DNA of 54,190 bases from an uncultured Cellvibrio sp. (GCA_946481095.1 CAMLML010000027.1:1-54190); one strand, 5' to 3'. Positions 27,695-36,219 are shown, counted from the first letter of the stretch. Notes: generated by a model from the sequence alone, not told the origin. Numbers and translations: made by a program.

Positions 27695-28606
27695 TTAAAA
27701 CAAATCCTCAATTGATAAATAACGCTCACCAGTATCATAGCTAAAAATCAGCACCCGACTTCCGTTTGGTAATTCATTTTGTTTTTGTGCAACTGCAGCC
27801 AAAATTGCACCTGAAGAAATACCAATCAAAATCCCTTCTTTTGTTGCACACTCACGTGTCATGTTGAATGCGTTTTCTTCGGATACCAAAATGGTGCCAT
27901 CCAATGTTTGTGTGTTTAATACTTGCGGAATAAAACCGGCGCCTATGCCTTGTATTCGATGTAAACCTTTTTGACCGCCACTGATCACCGGCGATTTTTC
28001 CGGCTCCACGGCAAATGTTTTCATTGCAGGAAATGTTTGTTTGAGAACTTCACTGCAACCTGTGATATGTCCGCCTGTTCCCACTCCGGTAATCAAGTAA
28101 TCCACACCATCGGGGAAATCTTCCAGAATTTCTTGTGCGGTTGTTTGGCGATGAATTTCAACATTGGCCGGGTTATTAAATTGTTGTGGCATCCATGAAT
28201 TGGATGTTGATGCCACTAATTCATTAGCCTTGGCAATACAACCGCCCATGCCCAATTCTTTCGGTGTTAATACGATTTCAGCACCATAGGCTTTGATTAA
28301 TTTTCTGCGTTCTATCGACATGGATTCCGGCATGGTTAATATTAATTTATAACCTTTTACAGCACAGACCAGTGCCAGGCCAACACCGGTATTACCTGAT
28401 GTGGGTTCAATAATTGTCGAGTCTTTATTAATTAAACCTTTTGTTTCTGCATCTTCAATCATGGCCAGTGCAATACGATCCTTGATACTGCTGCCGGGGT
28501 TAAAACGTTCTATTTTCATCCAAACTTCAATGTTATTTTGGAATAGATGATTAATGCGAACACAGGGTGTATTGCCGATGGTTTGGAGGATAGAATTGTA
28601 TTTCAT
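27695..28606 (-). CDS. cysK: Cysteine synthase (O-acetylserine sulfhydrylase)
   Basis: A pyridoxal-phosphate enzyme making cysteine from O-acetylserine and sulfide. The cofactor lysine is Lys42 in [10 protein letters not shown]; the substrate loop is [11 protein letters not shown] (~69); the phosphate site is [23 protein letters not shown] and [10 protein letters not shown] complete the CysK pattern. At 303 residues it fits CysK or the similar A-type enzymes; CysM is less likely. It is another sulfur-assimilation gene in the window besides cysDN, but unlinked to them. Its start lies only 29 bases from the divergent DUF1415 gene. Confidence 0.93.
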   Translation of the reverse strand: MKYNSILQTIGNTPCVRINHLFQNNIEVWMKIERFNPGSSIKDRIALAMIEDAETKGLINKDSTIIEPTSGNTGVGLALVCAVKGYKLILTMPESMSIERRKLIKAYGAEIVLTPKELGMGGCIAKANELVASTSNSWMPQQFNNPANVEIHRQTTAQEILEDFPDGVDYLITGVGTGGHITGCSEVLKQTFPAMKTFAVEPEKSPVISGGQKGLHRIQGIGAGFIPQVLNTQTLDGTILVSEENAFNMTRECATKEGILIGISSGAILAAVAQKQNELPNGSRVLIFSYDTGERYLSIEDLF

Positions 28607-28635
28607 AATGTTCCCAATAACGGTTGTGAAGAGTC

Positions 28636-29178
28636 GTGCAAGAAAATCAAATTATCGATGAGGTGTCAACCTGGATGGATCAGGTTGTGATTGGATTGAA
28701 TTTATGTCCTTTTGCTGCAAAGCCGCGCAAAGAAGGTCGGGTCAGAATATCATTGATCTGGGTGGATGATGATGAGGCTTTGCTTGCCAGGCTTAAATCC
28801 GAATGCGAATTGCTTCAGCAGCAAACGCAAATTGAAACCAGCTTATTGGTTTTGCCCATGCATTTACAAGATTTTTGGGACTATAACCAGTTTTTGATTT
28901 GGGCTAATCAATTGTTGCGGCGGGAAGGTTTTGAAGGTGAATTTCAAATAGCCAGTTTCCATCCGGACTATTGTTTTGCTGGCGTTGATTCGGATGACGC
29001 TGAAAATCTAACGAATCGTGCTCCCTATCCAATTTTACATATTATCAGGGAGGCAAGTTTGGAAAGAGCACTGGAGTACTTTCCTGATATTCAATCAGTA
29101 CCGGAAAAAAACAAGCAGCGCGTGGGAAATCTAACAGAAGAAGAAAAGCGAAAGCTATTTCCTTATTTGTTTTCCTGA
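28636..29178 (+). CDS. DUF1415 family protein
   Basis: A 180-residue soluble protein of unknown function, recognised by [18 protein letters not shown] near the N-terminus, FHPDYCFAG in the middle and [14 protein letters not shown] later, all typical of DUF1415. The GTG start at 28636 is chosen because the family needs residues before the WMDQVV block; the next ATG (28675) would cut them. It ends 16 bases inside the convergent S1 gene. There is no signal peptide. The conserved Cys and His residues hint at metal or redox chemistry, but this is speculation. Confidence 0.85.
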   Translation: MQENQIIDEVSTWMDQVVIGLNLCPFAAKPRKEGRVRISLIWVDDDEALLARLKSECELLQQQTQIETSLLVLPMHLQDFWDYNQFLIWANQLLRREGFEGEFQIASFHPDYCFAGVDSDDAENLTNRAPYPILHIIREASLERALEYFPDIQSVPEKNKQRVGNLTEEEKRKLFPYLFS

Positions 29179-30008
29179 TCAACCAATGTAATTTTTTCAG
29201 GTGTAATTAAAATGCGACGTTGTTTGTAAAGCAAACTTAGTGCATTTTTATAGTTTCCCTTGCTGACTTTAAATATTTGATAGATTTCGCCTGGATCACT
29301 TTTATCTGTCAGATATCCAACACCTTGATGTTGTTTTAAATAAACAATAATTTTTTCGGCTAAATCTGATTTCGCATCAGTTGATTTTTTTTGCAAACTT
29401 AAATCAATTTTTTTGTCTGGTCGGATATGTTTTATAAAGCCTTCAATACGCTCACCATATTGTAATGGTTTGATAGCGTCATCGCGAAAAATCAGTCCCA
29501 GGTGGGTATGATTGATAACGGCTTTGTAGCCCAAATTACTTTGACCACAAATTAACAGATCAACCGATTGATGAGCTGTAAAACCTGAAGATCTTTCATC
29601 GAGATGGCGACTTAATCGTGAAGAGGCTGTAATTCGTCCTGTGTAGGCATCAAGATAAATGCAGACAACGTAGGATTCACCCAGTTTCATGGGTTGTTGT
29701 TGCTCACTGAATGGAACCAATAAATCCTTTGCAAGTCCCCAATCGAGAAATGCACCGATTGCATTCACATCTTTTACTTTCAGGTACGCACATTCACCTA
29801 CCTGGGCTTTGGGTATCAATGTGGTTGCTATAAGGCTATCATCTGAGTCAAGATGGACAAACAAATTTAAACGATTGCCCAATTGCATATTTTCAGTGAC
29901 GTAACGTTTGGGTAATAAAATATTGCCAAATTTTCCGCCATCCAGAAAAATGCCAAATTCTGTAATTTTAACGACGGTTAACTGATTATATCGACCAAGA
30001 GCAATCAT
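29163..30008 (-). CDS. CvfB-like S1 RNA-binding protein
   Basis: A 281-residue cytoplasmic protein with tandem S1-like barrels (~2-60, 65-130, 140-215) and a C-terminal winged helix (~220-280, with VGYLTDKSDPGEIYQIFKVS). This layout matches CvfB/YitL, a virulence-factor regulator that binds RNA in Gram-positive bacteria, and its uncharacterised proteobacterial relatives. The ATG at 30008 follows AGGA with a 6-base gap and is preferred over the GTG at 30011. It is divergent from the M50 protease (55 bases between starts) and convergent with DUF1415. The role in this organism is unknown. Confidence 0.85.
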   Translation of the reverse strand: MIALGRYNQLTVVKITEFGIFLDGGKFGNILLPKRYVTENMQLGNRLNLFVHLDSDDSLIATTLIPKAQVGECAYLKVKDVNAIGAFLDWGLAKDLLVPFSEQQQPMKLGESYVVCIYLDAYTGRITASSRLSRHLDERSSGFTAHQSVDLLICGQSNLGYKAVINHTHLGLIFRDDAIKPLQYGERIEGFIKHIRPDKKIDLSLQKKSTDAKSDLAEKIIVYLKQHQGVGYLTDKSDPGEIYQIFKVSKGNYKNALSLLYKQRRILITPEKITLVDQENK

Positions 30009-30063
30009 CACATATCCTGATTAAGATTGATTGCGAAATTATACATTAATAGAGTGGTTTGTT

Positions 30064-31161
30064 ATGCGGATACTGAGTATAAATTATAAAAATAATAAAA
30101 TTATTTTGGATTTTTCACCATCGTCAGGTGAGGAATTATTGCTGGTTAATGATAAACCGGTATCGCAAAAACATAATCGTGAAATGCATAGCTCACACCG
30201 CGTAGAAATTGAGGGGTTGGGTGTTGTTGAATTAATCTTTACTGTAGATATGGAGCAAAAAGAAATTGCTTACAAATGTATGGTAAATGATCAGATTGTA
30301 GAGGAAGGGGTTAAATCTTTATTGGTGGTTGCGCTATCAGATGCAGGTTCGATCAATTCTGATCATCTTGCTGCAAATGAATCATTAAACAAGTCGTCCA
30401 ACTCAAATAGTAAGTGGATGTTGTTGGCGTTGGGTTTTAAATTATTAAAATCAGTTCAGGTAATCAAAGTTGCTTTGATTGCAACCAGTGTGGGCGCTTA
30501 CAGTATTTTATTTTCACTGGAATTTGCATTGGCACTGATTGGTGTTTTGATATTTCATGAATATGGACATTTACGTGCAATGAAAAAATTTGGTATTCCT
30601 ACAAAAGGAATGTATTTAATTCCATTTGTGGGTGGATTGGCTGTTGGTGATTCACCGAAAACACGTTGGCAAGATGTATACATCTCGATGATGGGGCCTG
30701 TTTATGGTCTGATTATGACAATCATTTTTTATCTGGTTTATTTATTCACAGATAACCATTTTGCAGGCTTGGTTGCCTCAGTCAGTGCGTTGGTAAATTT
30801 ATTTAATTTAATTCCGGTTCATCCTTTGGATGGTGGCAGGGTAGTGAAATCTTTGGTGTTTTCCGGTCGTAGCAGATATGCATTAATTGCATTGCTTTTT
30901 ATTTCATCAGCCTGTCTGGTTATGGCCTGGCAATTAGGGCTCATGTTTTTAATATTTTTTATTGTTTTGGGTGTTGTTGACATACTTGCCAGTTGGCAAG
31001 TATCTCTTGCTGAAGATATAACACCATTAAAACCTTACGGTATTATTTATTCTTTGGTGTGGTATTTGTTGACTGCAGTTGCATTTATTGCATTAATTTT
31101 TTTAATTGCTGCTGATAATTTGCCTGGTTCGGAAATTGCCAGAAAAGTATTGCAGTCTTGA
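30064..31161 (+). CDS. M50-type (site-2) intramembrane metalloprotease
   Basis: A 365-residue membrane protein. The zinc motif HEYGH is at 165-169 within a hydrophobic helix, and the third ligand lies in NLIPVHPLDGGR (Asp256). About 6 membrane helices follow residue 120. The first ~110 residues are a hydrophilic beta-rich domain unlike the PDZ of RseP, so this belongs to the compact S2P or SpoIVFB-like group. Such enzymes cut membrane-bound regulators, but no obvious substrate is adjacent. The ATG at 30064 starts the domain; a start at 30031 would overlap the promoter region. It is convergent with a lipoprotein gene. Confidence 0.85.
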   Translation: MRILSINYKNNKIILDFSPSSGEELLLVNDKPVSQKHNREMHSSHRVEIEGLGVVELIFTVDMEQKEIAYKCMVNDQIVEEGVKSLLVVALSDAGSINSDHLAANESLNKSSNSNSKWMLLALGFKLLKSVQVIKVALIATSVGAYSILFSLEFALALIGVLIFHEYGHLRAMKKFGIPTKGMYLIPFVGGLAVGDSPKTRWQDVYISMMGPVYGLIMTIIFYLVYLFTDNHFAGLVASVSALVNLFNLIPVHPLDGGRVVKSLVFSGRSRYALIALLFISSACLVMAWQLGLMFLIFFIVLGVVDILASWQVSLAEDITPLKPYGIIYSLVWYLLTAVAFIALIFLIAADNLPGSEIARKVLQS

Positions 31162-31186
31162 ATGTGAATCGGAGGAAAATAAATCG

Positions 31187-31729
31187 TTACAGAAAAGGAT
31201 TGTTTTCGTCCTGAGCATAATACCGGTTTTCAGTGATAGCTTTTGGATGAAGTTGGTGTAATAGAAGGGCATCAACATCAGCATTCACTTTGTCTATCAG
31301 TGTCAATGGTTCATTACGATCAAGCGATTCCAGCAGTGCATTCCCCCAAATGGAAACATGTCGGGTAAAAATTTGCCGGTGTTTGTTTTTTTTGGCCCAT
31401 TCACAACTGATTTTGAAGCCAATTTGTTGCATTTTTTTCTCAATAATTTTTCTGTCTTGTTGGTTGGTTGTTTCTTCCAAAAGCTGATTGGTTACTTTCA
31501 GCCAACCATTTCGATAAATTTCCCATCCAAGATAAAAACGTTGAATCCAGAGTAGATATTCTTCGCGGGTTTGAATTTGTTTGTTTTCAGTATCGGCGTG
31601 ATAGGCTTTCAGGAACAGGCTGCGTTTTGGCATCTGATCTGGCCATTGATCCTTGAGGTTACTGCAACCTGATGTGAATAACAGGACAAATATTAAGGTG
31701 AATAGGGATCTTAACGCGTTGATTTTCAT
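31187..31729 (-). CDS. Hypothetical lipoprotein
   Basis: A 180-residue protein with a lipoprotein signal (MKINALRSLFTLIFVLLFTS then GCSN, the modified Cys near residue 22). The mature part is basic, rich in Trp, Lys and Gln, with likely amphipathic helices (LLWIQRFYLGWEIYRNGWL) and no family I recognise. Its stop is 25 bases from that of the M50 protease, in convergent orientation, and it ends before the Xre/RES module. The ATG at 31729 lacks a clear ribosome site; a TTG at 31744 would add five residues. Asn after the lipid Cys side (Ser-Asn) suggests outer-membrane sorting. Confidence 0.7.
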   Translation of the reverse strand: MKINALRSLFTLIFVLLFTSGCSNLKDQWPDQMPKRSLFLKAYHADTENKQIQTREEYLLWIQRFYLGWEIYRNGWLKVTNQLLEETTNQQDRKIIEKKMQQIGFKISCEWAKKNKHRQIFTRHVSIWGNALLESLDRNEPLTLIDKVNADVDALLLHQLHPKAITENRYYAQDENNPFL

Positions 31730-31841
31730 GGGTATTGTTAACAAGTAATGCTTTGGTGGATTGGGTCAGGCCATTCTGGGTGTGAATTGTGACAGCAGTA
31801 TAAAGGGGAGATCAATTTTTCCCTAAAACTTTTATATGTTT

Positions 31842-31859
31842 AAATATAGACAAATATTT
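31842..31859 (+). promoter_or_regulatory. Candidate operator of the Xre/RES module
   Basis: AAATAT-AGACAA-ATATTT is a perfect 6-bp inverted repeat in a very AT-rich stretch 48-65 bases before the antitoxin start. Toxin-antitoxin operons are usually autorepressed through such palindromes. AT-rich chance palindromes are common, so this is weak. Confidence 0.35.
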
Positions 31860-31906
31860 TAAATATGCTTTATTATGGATTTGTCTTGGCGTTTCGGGGG
31901 CTCATT

Positions 31907-32296
31907 ATGCTTGCACATGTTCAATCACTGGCGACCAGTGGTGCGGCTATATCCACGGCTTTGAATATCCTCAATAAATGGGATTGTTCTGAAAAAGAAA
32001 AAATGGCGATTTTGGGGGTCGGGCGATCTACTTTGCACAAGTATCAGTCTTCCCCGGAAAGCGCGCGCCTGACACCTGATTTACTTGAGCGGATCAGCTA
32101 TTTGCTCAACATTCATGCCTTGCTGCGAACCATTTTTGAAAATCCCGACAATATTTACGGTTTTGTGCGTATGCCTAATCGAAGCCGTTTTTTTGGTGGC
32201 AAGGCACCAATGGAAATTATGAGCAGTGGCTTGATGACAACACTTTATGAAGTTTACAAACATCTGGATGCCATAAGGTCAGGCGAATTTTCATGA
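31907..32296 (+). CDS. Xre/MbcA/ParS-family antitoxin
   Basis: A 129-residue protein with an N-terminal Xre-like helical region (ISTALNILNKWDCSEKEKMAILGVGRSTLHKYQ) and a C-terminal toxin-binding domain (PEL...LLNIHALLRTIFEN, then the GGKAPMEIMSSGLMTTLYEVYKHLDAI type ending). The phrases FGGKAPMEIM and LYEVYKHLDA are typical of MbcA/ParS antitoxins that pair with RES toxins. ATG 31907 follows GGGGG; an upstream ATG at 31865 would add 14 hydrophobic residues not expected here. Its last four bases (ATGA) overlap the toxin start. It should block the toxin and repress the operon. Confidence 0.88.
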   Translation: MLAHVQSLATSGAAISTALNILNKWDCSEKEKMAILGVGRSTLHKYQSSPESARLTPDLLERISYLLNIHALLRTIFENPDNIYGFVRMPNRSRFFGGKAPMEIMSSGLMTTLYEVYKHLDAIRSGEFS

Positions 32297-32982
32297 TTGA
32301 TATACCTTTGGAGGAATTTAAAGAGCAAGTTGGTTTCAGGTTAATGCCAAGTAAATTTCCACCGATTTCATTGTTTGATGATGTGGCCAATCACGATGAC
32401 TTTGAAGTTTTATTTAGCATCCAGGCAATTACCAATCCAAGGCTGCGTCAGGAAGCGGGCAATTTGCATTGTGTGCCATCTGAAGAAAGACCTTATGGCA
32501 TTCGCGGATGTTCGTATGCGTTGGGGCCGTTTGTGCATTTAAATCCCGCAGGTTCCCGTTTTTCTCCCGGTCATTTTGGTGTTTATTACGCTGCAATTAA
32601 TTTGCAAACGGCGATAGCAGAAACACGTTTTCATCAGGAAAAATATTTTTCCTGTATTGAAGGGTTAAAATATGATCGTTTGTCGATGCGGTGCTTAAGG
32701 ACGATATTTTCTGCTTGTTTACACAACATTACGGCACCTGAATATCGTCAATCTGATTGGTATCATCCGCATGATTATCAGGCATCACAATTGTTGGGTG
32801 TGCAACTCAAAAAAGCAGGGTCGCAAGGTGTTGTTTATGATTCAGTTCGCAGTCCGGGAAATTTGTGTTTTGGATTGTTGAGCCCCAAATTAATTTTGGA
32901 TGTGGTGCAAACTGCGCATTACAGTTATATCTGGGATGGTAAAAAAATTTCAGTTGCTATGGAAATGTTGACAGTGGTGTAA
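32293..32982 (+). CDS. RES-domain toxin (NAD-degrading type)
   Basis: A 229-residue RES protein. Its conserved residues are visible: Arg89 in GSRFSP, Tyr99 ten residues later, Glu110 in AIAETRF eleven residues after that, and Ser184 in VYDSVRSPG. The 10/11 spacing is the one I recall for characterised RES toxins that degrade or transfer ADP-ribose from NAD+. No frame disruption is seen, so it looks intact. It overlaps the antitoxin by 4 bases, giving translational coupling. About 20 residues at the N-terminus precede the usual core. Function in this host is inferred from the family. Confidence 0.88.
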   Translation: MIDIPLEEFKEQVGFRLMPSKFPPISLFDDVANHDDFEVLFSIQAITNPRLRQEAGNLHCVPSEERPYGIRGCSYALGPFVHLNPAGSRFSPGHFGVYYAAINLQTAIAETRFHQEKYFSCIEGLKYDRLSMRCLRTIFSACLHNITAPEYRQSDWYHPHDYQASQLLGVQLKKAGSQGVVYDSVRSPGNLCFGLLSPKLILDVVQTAHYSYIWDGKKISVAMEMLTVV

Positions 32983-33044
32983 TGATAAAATTATTACAAA
33001 ATATTCACGTGTAGTTTTTAAATATTTTTTTAACGAGAAATAAA

Positions 33045-33806
33045 ATGAAGTTTTATGTAGTGATCCCTGCGCGTTATGCATCCACCCGTTTACCTGCAAA
33101 ACCTTTAAAAATGATTGCCGGTAAAACTATGATTCAACATGTATATGAGCGCGCGAGTCAAAGTGATGCAGTAAAATTGATTATTGCAACTGATGACGCG
33201 CGTATTGAATCTGTTGCCAAAGAATTCGGCGCATCAGTGTGTATGACTAAAGCAACACACAGTTCAGGTACTGATCGCTTGCAAGAAGTTGCGCAACAAT
33301 TTAATTTGCAGGCTGATGATATTGTCGTCAATGTGCAGGGCGATGAACCTCTAATTCCGCCACAAGTGATTAATCAAGTCGCCAATAATCTGGCCAAAAA
33401 TACCTTTTGCAGCATGGCAACCTTGAGTGAACCTATTCATTCGTTAATTGATTTTCGAAATCCCAATATAGTAAAAGTCGTAAAAGACAATCATGGAAAA
33501 GCGCTCTACTTTAGTCGGGCTCCCATTGCATGGCCGCGTGATCATTTTGCAAAAACTGATGTAACGGAATTGCCTTCTGGTTTTGTACCGCAACGCCATA
33601 TTGGTATCTACGCCTATCGAGTTTCACTATTGAACGAGTTTGTGACCTGGCCACAAGCCGATTTGGAAAAAATTGAATCACTTGAACAATTGCGTGTTCT
33701 CGCCAACGGTCATGCAATTCATATTGAAGAAGCCTGTATGGCAGTACCGGGTGGGGTGGATACGGAAGAAGATTTGGTTAGGGTTAGGAAAATTTTGGAA
33801 GTGTAA
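33045..33806 (+). CDS. kdsB: 3-deoxy-manno-octulosonate cytidylyltransferase (CMP-KDO synthetase)
   Basis: Activates KDO with CTP for lipopolysaccharide inner core. Typical sequence: [61 protein letters not shown] and HIGIYAYR. Length 253 is standard. ATG 33045 follows ACGAGAAATAAA. It opens the kdsB-PTP-murB series that is also found in pseudomonads, but here repeat E lies between kdsB and the phosphatase. Works with the lipid A acyltransferase at 24 kb in outer-membrane synthesis. Confidence 0.97.
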   Translation: MKFYVVIPARYASTRLPAKPLKMIAGKTMIQHVYERASQSDAVKLIIATDDARIESVAKEFGASVCMTKATHSSGTDRLQEVAQQFNLQADDIVVNVQGDEPLIPPQVINQVANNLAKNTFCSMATLSEPIHSLIDFRNPNIVKVVKDNHGKALYFSRAPIAWPRDHFAKTDVTELPSGFVPQRHIGIYAYRVSLLNEFVTWPQADLEKIESLEQLRVLANGHAIHIEEACMAVPGGVDTEEDLVRVRKILEV

Positions 33807-33808
33807 AA

Positions 33809-33967
33809 CACCCTCTCCCCAGCCCTCTCCCATCAAGGGAGAGGGAGCAGATTGAAGTTCTATAAAAATATTTTTGTAATTGTACCAATCGTAAATTGCA
33901 CAAAAATATTGAACAGGATCAATTCCCCTCTCCCCTTGTGGGAGAGGGGCAGGGGAGAGGGGGGGAT
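33809..33967 (+). repeat. Palindromic repeat, copy E (two CTCTCCC units with AT-rich centre)
   Basis: Unit 33809-33848 has CCCTCTCCC-ATCAA-GGGAGAGGG. Unit 33924-33967 has CCCCTCTCCCC-TTGT-GGGAGAGGGG followed by a G-rich arm. The 75-base centre carries an 11-bp perfect inverted repeat AATATTTTTGT / ACAAAAATATT (33867-33877, 33900-33910). It fills the gap between kdsB and the phosphatase gene. Confidence 0.75.
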
Positions 33968-33989
33968 TAGTAATATTTTGGTTAATCTT

Positions 33990-34451
33990 ATGAAAAAAAT
34001 TCTATTCGTTTGTTTAGGCAACATCTGTCGCTCACCAACTGCTGATGGCGTATTACGCAAATTAGTTGCAGATGCTGGCTTGGAAAAAAGAATTATGGTG
34101 GACTCTGCTGGAACTGGCGATTGGCATATAGGTCATGCACCTGATCCCCGCACAATTAAAGCGGCGGCGAAACGTGGGTATGATTTGTCGGTATTACGTG
34201 CGCGGTTGGTAACGCGGGATGATTTTGACGAGTTTGATTATATTTTGGCGATGGATAAATCCAATCTGGTGAATTTACAAAAAATGAAACCTGCGCATTT
34301 TACTGGTCATTTGGGTTTGTTCATGGAATTTGCACCGCACATGGGTTACACCGAAGTGCCGGATCCTTATCATGGTGATGCGGAAGATTTTGAGCGGGTG
34401 TTGGATCTGGTTGAAGAAACTGCGCAACATTTATTGAAAAAGATTGTGTAA
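33990..34451 (+). CDS. Low-molecular-weight protein-tyrosine phosphatase
   Basis: A 154-residue phosphatase. The active-site loop CLGNICRSP (nucleophile Cys8, Arg14) is at the N-terminus, and the general-acid segment VPDPYHGD is near residues 118-125. Relatives control exopolysaccharide tyrosine kinases (Wzb type) or, as in pseudomonads, sit between kdsB and murB with unclear role. ATG 33990 is the family start; longer frames from 33852 translate the repeat and are rejected. The ribosome site is weak (GGTTAATCTT). The gene order kdsB-PTP-murB is conserved. Confidence 0.93.
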   Translation: MKKILFVCLGNICRSPTADGVLRKLVADAGLEKRIMVDSAGTGDWHIGHAPDPRTIKAAAKRGYDLSVLRARLVTRDDFDEFDYILAMDKSNLVNLQKMKPAHFTGHLGLFMEFAPHMGYTEVPDPYHGDAEDFERVLDLVEETAQHLLKKIV

Positions 34452-34456
34452 ACAAA

Positions 34457-34484
34457 ACCCCTAATCCTCCCCTTGGTAAGGGGT
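34457..34484 (+). repeat. Partial palindromic repeat, copy F, overlapping the murB ribosome site
   Basis: A single hairpin unit: CCCCTAATCC then CCCC-TTGGTAA-GGGG. It fills the gap between the phosphatase and murB. Its right arm (AAGGGG, 34478-34483) lies 9 bases before the TTG start of murB and is the only Shine-Dalgarno-like sequence there. Confidence 0.65.
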
Positions 34485-34492
34485 GCATTTAA

Positions 34493-35524
34493 TTGGAAAA
34501 ACAAGTGCTTTTATTTATACCAAAATTTTCACTACAAAAACTCAATACCCTCGCTGTACCAGCGATGGCAGATTTTTACGTGAGTGTAAGCAATCACGAT
34601 GAAATCAAAGAAGCTCTGGCATTTGCACGCGAGCGAGAGCTGCCGATTTTGATTTTGGGTGGTGGCAGTAATATCGTTTTTGAAAATGATTTCCACGGCT
34701 TGGTTATTCATTTGAAACTACGCGGCGTTAAATTAATTCAGGAAACAGATGAGTATGTCTGGATAAATTTTGCGGCGGGTGAAAACTGGCATCAAGCGGT
34801 TGAATATTGTTTGGATAATAACTATTACGGCTTGGAAAACTTATCACTGATTCCAGGTGGTGTGGGTGCTGCACCTATACAAAATATTGGTGCCTATGGT
34901 GTTGAAGTAAAAGATTTCATCACGGAAGTATCAACCATCGAAATTGCCAGTGGCATTGAGGTTTCGTTTCTCAATGAGAGTTGTCAGTTTGCTTATCGGG
35001 AAAGTATTTTTAAACAAACATTAAAAGATCAATACATTATTACCTCGGTGACATTCAAGTTAAGCAAAATTGCGCAACCCCATTTAACTTATCCTGCGCT
35101 ACAAGATTATTTTGCAGGCGAGGATCTGACGGCTATAACCCCCGAACAAGTAAGCCAGGCAGTAATTCATATTCGTCAATCAAAATTACCTGACCCGCAA
35201 CAAATTCCCAATGTTGGTAGTTTTTTTAAAAATCCTATTATTTCGTTAGAGCTTTATCAAAAGCTAGTCAGCGAATATTCACAATTGCCATCATATCCTG
35301 TGTCTGATACCCAACGAAAGTTGCCTGCGGCATGGTTAATTGATCAGGCTGGATGGAAGGGTAAAGAATTAAATGGTGTTGTAGTACACAGTCAGCAAGC
35401 TCTGGTTCTGACTAACCCCAAAAAATTAACGGGTGATGCTATTCTTTCGCTTGCCAGAGCCATACAGAATTCTGTAAAAGACAAGTTCGCTGTTGATTTG
35501 GAAATTGAGCCTAGAATTTATTAA
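34493..35524 (+). CDS. murB: UDP-N-acetylenolpyruvoylglucosamine reductase
   Basis: FAD/NADPH enzyme forming UDP-N-acetylmuramate for peptidoglycan. Type I features: LILGGGSNIVFENDF, the ENLSLIPGGVGAAPIQNIGAYGVE block, FAYRESIFK, catalytic Ser in VGSFFKNPII, and AAWLIDQAGWKG. Length is 343 residues from TTG 34493. No ATG exists before LQKLNTLAVPAM; a GTG at 34505 is the alternative. The TTG is supported by AAGGGG 9 bases before it, which belongs to repeat F. It runs into a DUF3617 gene 17 bases downstream, probably in the same message. Confidence 0.94.
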   Translation: MEKQVLLFIPKFSLQKLNTLAVPAMADFYVSVSNHDEIKEALAFARERELPILILGGGSNIVFENDFHGLVIHLKLRGVKLIQETDEYVWINFAAGENWHQAVEYCLDNNYYGLENLSLIPGGVGAAPIQNIGAYGVEVKDFITEVSTIEIASGIEVSFLNESCQFAYRESIFKQTLKDQYIITSVTFKLSKIAQPHLTYPALQDYFAGEDLTAITPEQVSQAVIHIRQSKLPDPQQIPNVGSFFKNPIISLELYQKLVSEYSQLPSYPVSDTQRKLPAAWLIDQAGWKGKELNGVVVHSQQALVLTNPKKLTGDAILSLARAIQNSVKDKFAVDLEIEPRIY

Positions 35525-35541
35525 CTGCCGGGAGTGAAGCT

Positions 35542-36165
35542 ATGCGTAAATTAATATGTTTGTCCACTTTTGCTTTATCGATTTGTTCTTTTCCAGTGTT
35601 GGCACAAACCATTAAATTGGATATGCAGCCAGGTTTGTGGGAAAACAGTTTCAAGATGACAGGTGAAAGCAACAAGGAGTTGCAATCAATACAAAATGAT
35701 CAAATGAAAAAAGCCATGGAAGAAATGAAAAAACAATTGGCGAATATGCCACCTGAACAACGCAAGCAAATGGAAGCTATGATGGCGCAGTCAGGTGTTA
35801 AAATAGAGGGTGACAGTATACAAATACATAATGATGCGGTAAAAATTTCATCTGAAGGTACGAAAGTCAAACAATGTATTACCCAGGCTGAAATTGATAG
35901 AGGCGATTTTCCTGATGACGATGAAAACTGTAAATCAACTCTGAAGCAAATCACCAAAAATCATTTCAAAGCAATTCACAAATGTACTGGCGAAAATCCA
36001 AGTCATGGTGAAAGTGAAATTGTGTTTGACTCCAAACGTCATTATTCGGGTACAGGAATAATGACCCAAACCATCGACGGAAAACCTCATACACTTGAAG
36101 TTGAAATGGAAGGTAAATGGATTTCGAATGATTGTGGGGATATTAAACCTGATGTGCAGAAATAG
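35542..36165 (+). CDS. DUF3617 family exported protein
   Basis: A 207-residue protein with a signal peptide (1-21, ending VLAQ) and the DUF3617 pattern: QPGLWENSFKM at the start of the mature part, VKQCITQAEI with a conserved Cys, a second Cys in DENCKST, a third in KCTGEN, and DCGDI near the end. The middle (about 45-80) is a Met/Gln/Lys-rich helix unusual for the family. The function of DUF3617 is unknown; location is probably periplasmic. It follows murB by 17 bases with GGGAG before the ATG. A T-loop hairpin follows the stop. Confidence 0.85.
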   Translation: MRKLICLSTFALSICSFPVLAQTIKLDMQPGLWENSFKMTGESNKELQSIQNDQMKKAMEEMKKQLANMPPEQRKQMEAMMAQSGVKIEGDSIQIHNDAVKISSEGTKVKQCITQAEIDRGDFPDDDENCKSTLKQITKNHFKAIHKCTGENPSHGESEIVFDSKRHYSGTGIMTQTIDGKPHTLEVEMEGKWISNDCGDIKPDVQK

Positions 36166-36186
36166 CGTTTAACCGTAAATTAAATT

Positions 36187-36217
36187 GACTCCCGTATTCT
36201 TTTTTGTCACGGGAGTC
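36187..36217. terminator. Hairpin between convergent DUF3617 and miaB genes
   Basis: GACTCCCGT and ACGGGAGTC form a perfect 9-bp stem. The T run is in the 13-base loop rather than after the stem, so it is not a standard terminator. It lies 3 bases beyond the miaB stop and 21 after the DUF3617 stop and may serve both. Confidence 0.45.
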
Positions 36218-36219
36218 GA

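Noticed and set aside
31290..31656. Plus-strand ORFs opposite the hypothetical lipoprotein
   Set aside because: Three overlapping short frames without ribosome sites; the minus frame has a lipobox and better coding character.
33852..33989. A 46-residue N-terminal extension of the phosphatase
   Set aside because: It translates the AT-rich core and a GC-rich repeat; the family start MKKILFVCLGN is at 33990.
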